Shown: positions 28,804 through 37,575, counted from the stretch's first letter. The stretch: DNA of 38,743 bases from Burkholderiaceae bacterium (GCA_947371415.1 CANBPJ010000002.1:1-38743); one strand, 5' to 3'. The notes: a model not told the origin generated them from the sequence alone. Numbers and translations are program-made.

Positions 28804-30117
28804 TTGACCGACCAAAAAACACCACGCAGCCTTCCTCTATCCGAGGCTATTACGATTTCTGCGCAAGCAATTGGCGAAGTGATGGCTGGTAGATCACTCA
28901 CAGAGGTGTTAGATCAGCTGGATGTGCACGAGCGCCCTATTGTTCAAAGCTTAACTTTTGACGCCTTGCGTAAGTGGGTAAGATCTCAGGAATTTATCGA
29001 GCAATTTATTCCGAAGGCGCCACCACCAGAGGTGGAATATTTATTGTGTGTCGCGATTGCTTTGTTTTTGCAGAATGGGGTAGAGGGCAAAGGATATGCG
29101 ATACACACGATTGTTGATCAGGCCGTAAAGGCTTGTAGCGAATATGAGCCAACAATGTATGCCAAGGGTTTGGTTAATGCTGTTCTGCGCAAAGTAAGCC
29201 TTGCAGTTCAGGCTGAGAATGAAAAGCCTTATCCACCAGACCCCATCCCCATGTTTTTCCCGCCTTGGTGGCGAGCTAGCCTAAAGCGTAACTATTCGAA
29301 GGCTTGGCAGGCAATGCTGATTCAGCAGGCGCAACGTGCACCCCTGATTTTGCGAGTGAATGCCAAACAACATACGCGCCAGGAATATCAAGATTTATTA
29401 AAACAAGCTGGTATTGCATCAGAGCTTATTAGTGAGATAGCTGGCGTTGCCTTAGATTCGGCTTTACTGTTGCGCGAGCCAGTGCCCGTATCGGATTTAC
29501 CGGATTTTTATAGTGGTGCAGTTTCTGTTCAAGATGCTGGTGCGCAAATTGCCGCAGTATTGCTTGATCCAAAGCCGGGAGACCGGATATTGGATGCTTG
29601 TGCTGCGCCCGGTGGAAAAACCGCCCATTTACTAGAGCTTGCCCAATGTGACATGATTGCCTTGGAGCTAGATGGCGAGCGACTTGGAAAAATTGGCGGC
29701 AACCTAGATCGCTTGCGTCTGCATTCTAATGCTGTCCAGGTGGTGCGCGGCGATGCCTCGAAAGCAGCATGGTGGGATGGCAAGCCATTCGACAAAATCT
29801 TGTTGGACGCGCCTTGCTCGGCTTCAGGCATTGTTGCAAGGCATCCTGATATTCCATTTTTACGTCGTGAGGCAGATATTAAGGCGTTGCAGCAAAGACA
29901 ACGGGCAATCCTTGAACAGGCCTGGAAGATGCTAAGGCCTGAAGGAACGCTTTTATACGTGACTTGTTCTGTATTTCCCGAGGAAGGTGAAGAGCAGGCA
30001 ATTTGGTTTTCTGCAGAGCATGCCGATGCGTTACGATTAAGCGCCCCCGGGCAAATTTTGCCTGCCGAGCTAAATGATGGTTTTTACTATGCTTTGTTTA
30101 AGAAAAATGGGCCATGA
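28804..30117 (+). CDS. rsmB: 16S rRNA (cytosine-967-C5)-methyltransferase RsmB
   Basis: SAM enzyme methylating C967 in 16S rRNA. The 437 residues begin with a NusB-like N-terminal domain (residues about 10-145) followed by the RsmB methyltransferase core: SAM loop DACAAPGGKTAHLLELA, DAPCSASGIVARHPD, and the catalytic cysteine in VTCSVFPEEGEEQA. The start is TTG at 28804 (TDQKTP), 1 bp after the fmt stop, with no strong ribosome site, so coupling to fmt is likely. The stop overlaps the next ATG by 4 bp (ATGA). Confidence 0.96.
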   Translation: MTDQKTPRSLPLSEAITISAQAIGEVMAGRSLTEVLDQLDVHERPIVQSLTFDALRKWVRSQEFIEQFIPKAPPPEVEYLLCVAIALFLQNGVEGKGYAIHTIVDQAVKACSEYEPTMYAKGLVNAVLRKVSLAVQAENEKPYPPDPIPMFFPPWWRASLKRNYSKAWQAMLIQQAQRAPLILRVNAKQHTRQEYQDLLKQAGIASELISEIAGVALDSALLLREPVPVSDLPDFYSGAVSVQDAGAQIAAVLLDPKPGDRILDACAAPGGKTAHLLELAQCDMIALELDGERLGKIGGNLDRLRLHSNAVQVVRGDASKAAWWDGKPFDKILLDAPCSASGIVARHPDIPFLRREADIKALQQRQRAILEQAWKMLRPEGTLLYVTCSVFPEEGEEQAIWFSAEHADALRLSAPGQILPAELNDGFYYALFKKNGP

Positions 30118-30695
30118 GCCAAGGCATTAAGCAATTCATTCTCTGCAGTTTGCTAGCGCTGAGTATTTTTTCAGTAGCAGCCAGCGCAGAGGGAATCAAG
30201 ATTAAATCTGCTGAATTGGAGCGGGTGGATAACGACTGGCTCTTAAATGCCACATTTAAGATTGACTTAACCCCAGGCTTGGAGGATGCAGTCCAAAAAG
30301 GGGTGGTTTTATATTTTCAAACTGAGTTTGATTTAACTCGTTCGCGTTGGTATTGGTTTGAGGAAAAGCCAGCATTTGCTCAGCGACAAACGCGCCTCTC
30401 TTATCAGCCGCTGACTCAGGAATATCGCATTGCTTCCGAAGGCTTTACTTTTTCTGCTAAAACAATTTTTGAGGCCCTGCAGGCAGTTGGTAGTATTGGT
30501 GGCTGGAGGGTGATTGATAACAATCAAATCGATCCAAGCAAGTCTTACACTGCGGCATTAAGAATGACTTTGGATTTAAGCAAGCTACCAAAACCGTTTC
30601 AAGTAAACGCCTTAAATAATCGCGATTGGAATGTCGCTAGTGACTGGTTGCGATTTCCATTCTCACCAAGTGGCCCCAATCTAATTAAGCGATGA
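30114..30695 (+). CDS. DUF4390 family exported protein
   Basis: Function unknown. The 193-residue protein has a signal peptide (FILCSLLALSIFSVAASA) and a periplasmic body rich in beta strands, with the family pieces SRWYWFEEKPAFAQRQTRLS and QPLTQEYRIASEGFTFS. DUF4390 genes lie directly before ntrY in many betaproteobacteria, suggesting that the protein cooperates with the NtrY sensor, maybe as a periplasmic partner (inference). It overlaps rsmB by 4 bp and its own stop overlaps the ntrY ATG by 4 bp, so all are coupled. Confidence 0.9.
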   Translation: MSQGIKQFILCSLLALSIFSVAASAEGIKIKSAELERVDNDWLLNATFKIDLTPGLEDAVQKGVVLYFQTEFDLTRSRWYWFEEKPAFAQRQTRLSYQPLTQEYRIASEGFTFSAKTIFEALQAVGSIGGWRVIDNNQIDPSKSYTAALRMTLDLSKLPKPFQVNALNNRDWNVASDWLRFPFSPSGPNLIKR

Positions 30696-33001
30696 AACTA
30701 TTTTTCGACTTCATTGGGTCAAATGCGTTTGAAAGAAGCGCCTGGAAAAGGCGTGCGCTTCCTATAGCAACGGCAGTGATTGGCGCCTTTGCACTTTTGC
30801 TGCTGGTGCTGCTGTCTGTTGCATCTTCTAATACTGAGTTTTTCGACAACTATTTTATTTGGCTCTACGCAGCAAACGTGGTGATTGGAGTTTGCTTACT
30901 CCTAGTCATTTTGACCTTGGTAATTGTGATTGCAATTCGCTGGCACAAGGGACGTTTTGGTACTCGCCTGATTGCAAAGTTGGCCATGATTTTTGCTTTA
31001 GTAGGCGTGGTGCCGGGATTAATTTTGTACGGCGTATCTCTACAATTCGTTTCTCGCAGCATTGAAACTTGGTTTGATGTACAGGTTGAGTCCGCGCTCA
31101 ACTCGGGCTTAGAGTTAGGGCGCATTACTTTGCGGGTTGCTCAAGAAGAGATTTTGGCTGAAGGTAAGTTCATTGCGGAACAGGTGACTCAGGTTCCCTC
31201 CGGAACCAACTCTGATCAAGTCGGCGCCATGGTGATGAAGATTCGCAATCAATTTGGCATTCAAGAAGTGAGTCTTTTCACTATGCAACGCATTTTGATT
31301 TTATCGAGCGAGCTCAAGTCGAAAAAGTATCTACCAGCCCCTAGTGCCGATGTAATTGCAGAGGCATTTAAAAAGCAGGGTCTCACCTCTTTAGAGCAAA
31401 TTGAAATGGAGGGTGGGCAGCGCGGCTACCGAGTGAGAGCGATCGTGCCGATTGTGCGAAAAAAACCGATTCAAAGCAAAGCAGATGCCGGCAAAGAAGC
31501 AGAAGACAGATATTTTTTGCAGTTAGTGCGCTATATTCCGAGCCCATTGGCTAAGAATATTTTTGCAGTTGAGTCTGCTTATAGCGATTATCAAGAGAAG
31601 TCATTGGGGCGCACCGGTTTGCGCAAGATGTTTGTAGGCACGCTCACATTAACGCTGTTCTTTGCATTATTTGTTGCCGTGACTTTGGCCTTAATACTTG
31701 GGCGTCAGCTGGCCAGACCTTTGTTGATGCTTTTAAAGGGAACCCAGGCCGTCGCACAAGGAGATTTATCTCCTAAGCCGGAGCTCAATACCAGTGATGA
31801 GCTTGGCATGTTGACTCGTCAATTTAATGTGATGACACGTCAGCTCGCCGACACAAGAACCTCCCTACAAGAATCTAAATCATTTTTAGAAACAGTATTG
31901 GGCAGCTTAACTGCGGGCGTCTGTATTTTTGATAAAAACTTTAACGTGGTTTCTAGTAATGCTGGGGCTGACCGAATTTTTGGGCAAGACTTAACCCAGA
32001 TAGATGGGCGCCCCCTAAGCGATAGCCCGGCCCTAGTTGAGTTTGAGCAAGCCATTAAAGAAGGTTTTGCAACTATGAAGCTAGCTGTTGGGGTTGATGG
32101 TGGTCAGCCAGATGCGGGGGCCAGCAAATCTGCGCCAGTGTGGCAAAAGCAGGTTCAGCTTCACAGTACAAACGAGTTCGAGAATGAGCCTGGCGTCACT
32201 TTATTTGTGCGTGGAACTGAGCTGACCTCCGATTTGCGCATGGTGGTGTTTGATGACATTACTGATGTGGTGAGTGCCCAGCGCTCCATTGCTTGGAGTG
32301 AAGTAGCTAGGCGTTTGGCCCATGAGATTAAGAACCCACTAACCCCGATACAACTCTCTGCCGAGAGACTGCAGCATAAGTTGGCCGGTAAATTGAGTCC
32401 TGAGCAGGAGGAGATGATGAATCGCAGTACAGAAACCATCATTGGGCAAGTTCAGGCTATGAAAGAGATGGTCAATGACTTTAGGGATTTTGCTAAAACC
32501 CCTAGCCCGCAATTGAAGTCAGTTTCTATCAATACTTTGACGCAAGAGATTTTGGGCTTATATGAGGGTAGCCCCTTAAAAACCCAGCTAGATCCGCAGT
32601 GCCCAAATATTATGGGTGACTCAACTCAATTAAGACAGATTATTCACAACCTTTTACAGAATGCCCAGGATGCTACTCTTGAGGGTAAGCATCAAGCCGA
32701 GCCAGTTGAAGTAAAAACAGAGTTGGTACCTTATGGTGAATTAAACGGTATCGTACAAAATGCGGTGCGTTTAACAATAAGTGATAGTGGTTCGGGGTTT
32801 CCAGCTAAGATATTGGCAAGAGCATTTGAGCCGTATGTAACAACAAAGAGTAAGGGTACTGGATTAGGTTTGGCAGTCGTAAAGAAAATCGTAGATGATC
32901 ACGGCGCCAAAATTGAAGTCCGGAATCGTATGCGGGGTGATGAGGTGGTCGGTGCGAAAGTATCCATTTTGTTTATGAATTTGGCAAAAGAGGCAGCATA
33001 A
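30692..33001 (+). CDS. ntrY: NtrY-type membrane sensor histidine kinase
   Basis: Sensor kinase of the NtrY/NtrX pair, linked in other bacteria to nitrogen metabolism, respiration or redox. The 769 residues have three N-terminal membrane helices (about 24-46, 57-83 and 95-118), a periplasmic region (about 119-312), a fourth helix (315-340), a HAMP segment (LARPLLMLLKGTQAVAQGD), a PAS domain, then the HisKA motif LAHEIKNPLTPIQLSAERL with phosphorylatable His544. The ATPase boxes are NLLQNAQDA, DSGSGFP and GTGLGLAVVKK. All boxes are intact, so it is probably active. It is coupled to ntrX 2 bp downstream. Confidence 0.94.
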   Translation: MKLFFDFIGSNAFERSAWKRRALPIATAVIGAFALLLLVLLSVASSNTEFFDNYFIWLYAANVVIGVCLLLVILTLVIVIAIRWHKGRFGTRLIAKLAMIFALVGVVPGLILYGVSLQFVSRSIETWFDVQVESALNSGLELGRITLRVAQEEILAEGKFIAEQVTQVPSGTNSDQVGAMVMKIRNQFGIQEVSLFTMQRILILSSELKSKKYLPAPSADVIAEAFKKQGLTSLEQIEMEGGQRGYRVRAIVPIVRKKPIQSKADAGKEAEDRYFLQLVRYIPSPLAKNIFAVESAYSDYQEKSLGRTGLRKMFVGTLTLTLFFALFVAVTLALILGRQLARPLLMLLKGTQAVAQGDLSPKPELNTSDELGMLTRQFNVMTRQLADTRTSLQESKSFLETVLGSLTAGVCIFDKNFNVVSSNAGADRIFGQDLTQIDGRPLSDSPALVEFEQAIKEGFATMKLAVGVDGGQPDAGASKSAPVWQKQVQLHSTNEFENEPGVTLFVRGTELTSDLRMVVFDDITDVVSAQRSIAWSEVARRLAHEIKNPLTPIQLSAERLQHKLAGKLSPEQEEMMNRSTETIIGQVQAMKEMVNDFRDFAKTPSPQLKSVSINTLTQEILGLYEGSPLKTQLDPQCPNIMGDSTQLRQIIHNLLQNAQDATLEGKHQAEPVEVKTELVPYGELNGIVQNAVRLTISDSGSGFPAKILARAFEPYVTTKSKGTGLGLAVVKKIVDDHGAKIEVRNRMRGDEVVGAKVSILFMNLAKEAA

Positions 33002-33003
33002 GA

Positions 33004-33684
33004 ATGGCAAGTATCTTGGTGGTCGACGATGAGATGGGAATCCGCGAGCTTCTCAATGAGATTTTGACGGATGAGGGCCACACTGTTTATGCTGCTGAGA
33101 GCGCTATGCAGGCTCGCACCATCCGCGAACAAATGCGCCCAGATCTTGTTTTGCTCGACATCTGGATGCCTGATGTTGATGGCATTACTTTGTTAAAAGA
33201 GTGGTCTAAGACCGGTCAACTCACAATGCCTGTTGTCATGATGTCGGGACACGCTACGATTGATACTGCGGTTGAAGCTACTCGTATCGGGGCACTCAAC
33301 TTTTTAGAAAAGCCGATTGCACTCCAAAAGCTGCTCAAGACAGTCACTAAAGCCCTAGAGAGTTCGCCGAAGTATGTTGAGCCTATTGAAGAAAAAGCAT
33401 CTTTAGCACCCTCGTCTACCTCAAGCCCTAAAGCGGTGGTCAGCGAGCAAGTCTTGCAAAATCAAGATGGTGAGTACATTAGCGGAATTGCAAAGACCTA
33501 TTTTGATTTACCTCTCAGAGAGGCCAGAGACTTGTTTGAGAAGGCCTACTTTGAGCATCAAATGATCATCATGGGCGGTAGCATGACTAAGATTTCTGAA
33601 TACACTGGCCTCGAGCGTACGCACCTCTATCGAAAACTAAAAGCTTTGGGAATTGATACTTCGCGTAATAAGGCTGAGCAATAA
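33004..33684 (+). CDS. NtrX-like response regulator without AAA+ domain
   Basis: Partner of NtrY. The receiver domain (residues 1-125) has the acidic pair DDE (8-10), Asp52 as phosphorylation site (LLDIWMPD) and a switch lysine in EKPIAL. A short linker is followed by a Fis-type helix-turn-helix (about 180-220, SEYTGLERTHLYRKLKAL). The sigma-54-contacting AAA+ domain of classical NtrX (around 450 residues) is absent, so this 226-residue protein cannot activate sigma-54 promoters by itself. The piece LPLREARDLFEKAYFEHQM, which normally sits between AAA+ and HTH, is kept, pointing to internal loss of the AAA+ domain. Similar short forms are common in Burkholderiales to my knowledge. Confidence 0.92.
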   Translation: MASILVVDDEMGIRELLNEILTDEGHTVYAAESAMQARTIREQMRPDLVLLDIWMPDVDGITLLKEWSKTGQLTMPVVMMSGHATIDTAVEATRIGALNFLEKPIALQKLLKTVTKALESSPKYVEPIEEKASLAPSSTSSPKAVVSEQVLQNQDGEYISGIAKTYFDLPLREARDLFEKAYFEHQMIIMGGSMTKISEYTGLERTHLYRKLKALGIDTSRNKAEQ

Positions 33685-33798
33685 GGTTTTCAGTAGCGAT
33701 TGATTCTTTGCGTGAGGGCTTGTTGGGAATAGCGATGCATTACACGACATTGGCCTTGCAACGGATAATAGCGCCCACATCATTTCGGAATTACTCCC

Positions 33799-36003
33799 AT
33801 GGAAATTAAAGTTAACTTTCTCGATAAGCTGCGTCTTGAGGCTAAGTTCGACGACTTCACGGTGATTGCTGACCAGCCTATCCGATATAAAGGCGATGGC
33901 TCGGCTCCGGGCCCATTTGATTACTTCCTAGCTTCATCAGCTTTGTGCGCAGCTTATTTTGTGAAGTTGTACTGCGACACTCGCAATATTTCCACTGAAA
34001 ATATTCGCCTCTCACAAAACAATATTGTTGATCCAGAAAACCGGTATCAGCAGATTTTCAAGATTCAGGTTGAGTTGCCAGAGGATATTTCTGCTAATGA
34101 CCGCCAAGGGATATTGCGCTCTATCGAACGTTGTACGGTTAAGAAGGTAGTGCAAGCTGGGCCAGAGTTTGTTATCGAAGAGGTGCGCAATCTAGATGCA
34201 GATGCGCAGACCTTATTGGCCTTGAAACCCGCTTCTGACGCTAGTACCTATATTGCCGGCAAGGATCTGCCGCTCGAGCAAACCATTGCCAATATGTCTG
34301 GCGTGTTGGCGAACCTAGGAATTAAGATTGAAATCGCCTCGTGGCGCAACATCATTCCCAACGTCTGGTCCCTACATATTCGTGATGCGCATTCACCGAT
34401 GTGTTTTACCAATGGGAAGGGGTCAACAAAGGAAAGTGCGTTGGCGTCAGCTTTGGGTGAGTATATTGAGCGCCTGAGTAATAACCATTTTTATGCCGGT
34501 GCATACTGGGGTGAAGATATCGCCAATGGAGCATTTGTGCATTACCCGAATGAGCGCTGGTTTAAGCCGGATGCTCAGGATGCTTTACCCACAGAAATTC
34601 TGGATGAGTACTGTCTCAATATTTTTGATCCCGATAGCGAATTGCGCGGCTCACATTTGATTGACACCAATTCCGGTAATGCGCAGCGTGGCATCTGTTC
34701 ATTGCCGTATGTGCGACAGTCGGATGGCGACACTGTTTATTTTCCTTCCAACTTGATTGAAAACCTTTATGTCAGCAACGGCATGAGTGCTGGCAATACG
34801 CTGGCCGAAGCGCAGGTGCAATGTCTATCAGAGATTTTCGAGCGCGCAGTCAAGCGCGAAATTCTGGAAGGTGAAATCACTTTGCCGGATGTGCCGCAGG
34901 AAGTGCTCGCAAAATACCCTGGCATTCTGGAAGGTATTCGTGGACTAGAGGAGCAGGGCTTTCCAGTACTAGTAAAGGATGCATCACTAGGTGGCATCTA
35001 TCCAGTCATGTGTGTCACCTTGATGAATCCGCGAACAGGTGGCGTATTTGCATCTTTCGGTGCGCACCCAAGCCTAGAGGTGGCATTGGAGCGGAGTTTG
35101 ACAGAATTACTGCAGGGGCGCAGTTTAGAGGGTCTTAACGACTTGCCCCCGCCAACTTTTGCAAGTGAAGCGGTGACTGAGCCAAATAACTTTGTTGAGC
35201 ACTTTATTGATTCCAGCGGAATTGTGTCATGGCGCTTTTTCAGTGCAACAGCAGATTACGATTTTGTTGAGTGGGATTTCTCAGGTGATGGGGAAAACTC
35301 TAACGCTGAAGAAGCGGCAGCTTTGTTTGGCATTCTTGAGTCTATGGGCAAAGAATCCTATGTGGCAGTGTATGACCAGTTGGGCGCGATCGCATGTCGA
35401 ATCTTGGTGCCCGGCTATTCCGAGATTTATCCGATAGAAGATCTCATGTGGGACAACACAAATAAGGCCTTGTTGTTCCGCGCCGATATTTTGAATCTAC
35501 TCACATTAGATGATGCAAGTTTAGGCGCGCTGCTTGAGCGCCTAGAGAATAACGAGTTAGATGAATACGGTGATATCGCCACATTAATCGGCATCGAGTT
35601 TGACGAGAATACGCCTTGGGGTCAGCTAACCGTTCTCGAATTGAAGTTGCTGATTCATCTTGCCCGAAAGCAATTTGATGAGGCTAATGAGTTGACGGCC
35701 GCCTTTCTTCAATATAACGACAACACCGTAGAGCGTAGATTGTTTTATCAGGCCTTAAGTACGGCGCTAGAGATTGAGTTGGGTGACGACTTGGAGCTTG
35801 ATGACTACATGGTTAATTTACGCCGTATGTTTGGCAATGAGCGCATGGATGCAGTAATAGGGTCAGTAGATGGCAGCGTGCGTTTCTACGGCTTGACTCC
35901 AACCAGCATCAAACTGGAGGGCCTCGATAGACACCACCGCTTAATCGATAGTTATAAAAAATTGCACGCAGCTCGGGCCAAATCTATGGCGACCAATAAC
36001 TAG
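33799..36003 (+). CDS. OsmC-YcaO fusion protein
   Basis: A 734-residue two-part protein. Residues 1-150 form an OsmC/Ohr-type domain with both redox cysteines of that family, Cys50 (SSALCAAYFV) and Cys112 (IERCTVKKV). Residues about 160-560 are a YcaO domain with the ATP-binding glutamates (SALGEYIERLSNNHF and QVQCLSEIFERAVKREI). The C-terminal part is all-helical, as in E. coli YcaO, which supports RimO in thiomethylation of ribosomal protein S12. No azole precursor peptide or cyclodehydratase partner is encoded nearby, so a RiPP role is not supported. It is a monocistronic gene with a 114-bp upstream gap that I cannot assign a promoter to with confidence. Confidence 0.9.
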   Translation: MEIKVNFLDKLRLEAKFDDFTVIADQPIRYKGDGSAPGPFDYFLASSALCAAYFVKLYCDTRNISTENIRLSQNNIVDPENRYQQIFKIQVELPEDISANDRQGILRSIERCTVKKVVQAGPEFVIEEVRNLDADAQTLLALKPASDASTYIAGKDLPLEQTIANMSGVLANLGIKIEIASWRNIIPNVWSLHIRDAHSPMCFTNGKGSTKESALASALGEYIERLSNNHFYAGAYWGEDIANGAFVHYPNERWFKPDAQDALPTEILDEYCLNIFDPDSELRGSHLIDTNSGNAQRGICSLPYVRQSDGDTVYFPSNLIENLYVSNGMSAGNTLAEAQVQCLSEIFERAVKREILEGEITLPDVPQEVLAKYPGILEGIRGLEEQGFPVLVKDASLGGIYPVMCVTLMNPRTGGVFASFGAHPSLEVALERSLTELLQGRSLEGLNDLPPPTFASEAVTEPNNFVEHFIDSSGIVSWRFFSATADYDFVEWDFSGDGENSNAEEAAALFGILESMGKESYVAVYDQLGAIACRILVPGYSEIYPIEDLMWDNTNKALLFRADILNLLTLDDASLGALLERLENNELDEYGDIATLIGIEFDENTPWGQLTVLELKLLIHLARKQFDEANELTAAFLQYNDNTVERRLFYQALSTALEIELGDDLELDDYMVNLRRMFGNERMDAVIGSVDGSVRFYGLTPTSIKLEGLDRHHRLIDSYKKLHAARAKSMATNN

Positions 36004-36025
36004 AATGTAAGCAAAAGGAGTTCAT

Positions 36026-36997
36026 GTGCGGCTGATACAACTTACCCCTCTCATCCTGGCAATACTGTCCGCATTTACTGTATCTGCGTTTGCCGCTTAT
36101 CCAGAGCGCTCAATTCGTCTTGTGGTGCCTTTCGCCACTGGCGGTACTTCTGAAATTATTGCCAGATCTGTTGCGAGTACTCTCAGCGCTAGTTTGGGTC
36201 AATCCGTTTATGTTGATAACAAGCCGGGTGGTGCTGGCAATATCGCAATGGAAGAAGTTAAGCGCGCCAATCCTGATGGCTATACCCTCATGTTAGGACA
36301 CGTAGGTACTTTGGCGGTTAATCCCGCCTTGTTCGGAAAAAAATTACCTTACGACCCAAACAAAGATTTTGCCCCCGTTACTTTGGTGGCAAAAGTACCC
36401 AATGTAATTGCGGTTAGCGAAAAGAGCCCTTACAAAACCTTGGCTGACTTGGTGGCAGATGCCAAAAAGAATCCAGGAAAAATTAACTATGGCTCGGCAG
36501 GCAATGGCAGCGCAGGTCACTTGGCGATGGAATATTTTTCTTCTGAAGCTGGGATTGATTTGGTTCACGTGCCCTACAAAGGCTCAGGACCCATGTTGAC
36601 AGATTTAATTGGGGGTCAGATTCAGGCAACCTTTAATGGTCTTCCATCATTAATGGGGCAAATTAAAGGTGGTGCCTTGCGTCCGCTAGCGGTTGGCTCT
36701 GCTGAGCGCTCAAAAGTATTACCTGCGGTAGCAACATTGTCAGAGTCTGGTTATAAAGGTTTTGAGACTTCACAGTGGTACGGAATAATTGTTCCTGCTG
36801 GAACGCCACAGCCTATCGTGGATAGACTTCAAAAGGACATTGCCAAAGGGCTGAAGTCAAAGGAAGACTCAAGGAGGATGTTGGATGATGGCGCAGTATT
36901 AGTTGGCGATACTTCAGCTCAATTTGGCGCTTTTATTAAATCTGAGCAAGGTCGCTGGGCTAAGGTTGTTGAAAAAGCGCGGATTACTGTCGATTAA
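36026..36997 (+). CDS. Tripartite tricarboxylate transporter binding protein (TctC/Bug family)
   Basis: Periplasmic solute-binding protein of the Bug family, very numerous in Burkholderiales. The 323-residue protein begins with a signal peptide (LIQLTPLILAILSAFTVSAF, cleavage near AFA-AYP) and has the family pieces RSIRLVVPFATGG, GYTLMLGHVGTLAVNPALFG and NYGSAGNGSAGHLAMEYF. The start is GTG at 36026 with AAGGAG 5 nt before it. No TctA or TctB membrane genes lie nearby, so it is an orphan that presumably serves a transporter elsewhere. Its ligand cannot be told from sequence. Confidence 0.93.
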   Translation: MRLIQLTPLILAILSAFTVSAFAAYPERSIRLVVPFATGGTSEIIARSVASTLSASLGQSVYVDNKPGGAGNIAMEEVKRANPDGYTLMLGHVGTLAVNPALFGKKLPYDPNKDFAPVTLVAKVPNVIAVSEKSPYKTLADLVADAKKNPGKINYGSAGNGSAGHLAMEYFSSEAGIDLVHVPYKGSGPMLTDLIGGQIQATFNGLPSLMGQIKGGALRPLAVGSAERSKVLPAVATLSESGYKGFETSQWYGIIVPAGTPQPIVDRLQKDIAKGLKSKEDSRRMLDDGAVLVGDTSAQFGAFIKSEQGRWAKVVEKARITVD

Positions 36998-37117
36998 CTT
37001 TCACAATATTGCTAGATGGCCGCATCGGCAGTGGTTTACAAGCAAATTCAGCAAAGTAAGCTCTGTTGCCCAGATTTGGGCAGTCTAGCTACAGTTTCAT
37101 TTATAATTCCAACTCTT
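36998..37117 (+). promoter_or_regulatory. Gap before tRNA-Phe with promoter -10
   Basis: This 120-bp gap holds a perfect TATAAT at 37102-37107, placed 10 bp before the tRNA start, as expected for a tRNA promoter. A -35 at the proper spacing is not clear; a TTGGGC at 37076-37081 is 20 bp away, slightly too far. Confidence 0.5.
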
Positions 37118-37193
37118 GGCCTGGTAGCTCAGTCGGTAGAGCAGAGGATTGAAAATCCTTGTGTCGGTGGTTCGATTCCGCCCCGGGCCACCA
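37118..37193 (+). tRNA. tRNA-Phe (GAA)
   Basis: A 76-nt cloverleaf with encoded CCA. The acceptor stem pairs GGCCTGG with CCGGGCC with one G-T pair; the D-arm (GCTC...GAGC), anticodon stem (GAGGA/TCCTT) and T-arm (TTCGATTC) are complete. The anticodon is GAA at 37151-37153, which decodes phenylalanine. A rho-independent terminator follows. Its 3' 29 bases and the terminator are repeated at 37463-37524. Confidence 0.97.
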
Positions 37194-37226
37194 AGAAACA
37201 CCAAAACCACCTTCGGGTGGTTTTTT
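37165..37226 (+). repeat. Direct repeat copy 1 (3' end of tRNA-Phe plus terminator)
   Basis: This 62-bp block covers the T-arm, acceptor 3' strand, CCA and terminator, and is repeated with 2 mismatches at 37463-37524 (offset 298 bp). The repeat boundary lies inside the tRNA gene, as in att sites of integrases that use tRNA 3' ends. Confidence 0.85.
37203..37226 (+). terminator. Rho-independent terminator of tRNA-Phe
   Basis: AACCACC-TTCG-GGTGGTT makes a 7-bp stem with a stable TTCG tetraloop, followed by a T-run (six T at 37221-37226). It begins about 10 bp after the tRNA CCA. Confidence 0.93.
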
Positions 37227-37462
37227 GTTTTGCACTTGCCCGCTAAGGACTGTCGAAAAAATATAGGGAATGGAGATTTGGCGATTGCTAGCTGCAAGTT
37301 GGAAAGCAGAAAAACTTCTCACTTATCGTTTCCTTTAATGTCTGCTTGACCATTCCTTAATTCACTTTAAAGGTTTTATTTCACAAGAAATGTTCTGTAG
37401 CATACATAGTGCTTTATTAGCCGGGTCTGAGGGCAGCCTGGGGGGGGTGAGGATCGTTTAGC
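37227..37462. other. Gene-free spacer between tRNA-Phe repeats
   Basis: This 236-bp stretch has no credible gene, no integrase fragment and no terminal inverted repeat that I can see. The end near copy 2 is unusually G-rich (GCCTGGGGGGGG around 37436-37447). A weak similarity to a decayed tRNA 5' end (AGCCTGG at 37435-37441 and GAGGAT at 37449-37454) is visible, so an alternative reading is a shrunken second tRNA copy. Confidence 0.5.
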
Positions 37463-37524
37463 CGGTGATTCGATTCCGCCCCGGGCCACCAAGAAATACC
37501 AAAACCACCTTCGGGTGGTTTTTT
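37463..37524 (+). repeat. Direct repeat copy 2 (tRNA-Phe 3' end and terminator remnant)
   Basis: 60 of 62 bases match copy 1; the two changes are a G to A in the T-stem (37468) and a C to T after the CCA (37497). The terminator hairpin is intact (37501-37524). The part of the tRNA before it is missing or unrecognisable, so it cannot form a functional tRNA. Confidence 0.88.
37501..37524 (+). terminator. Second copy of the tRNA terminator
   Basis: The same AACCACC-TTCG-GGTGGTT hairpin with six T, 298 bp downstream of the first. It could stop transcription that reads through from upstream before the channel-like gene. Confidence 0.85.
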
Positions 37525-37575
37525 CATTTGTGGGATTGATGAGGCTCTATTGGCTAGGGTGTGCCCCTCGGCAGA

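Noticed and set aside
33799-36997. RiPP-type azoline biosynthesis cluster around the YcaO gene
   Set aside because: No precursor peptide, E1-like or flavin dehydrogenase partner is nearby, and the YcaO has the E. coli YcaO-like helical C-terminus; a stand-alone protein fits better.
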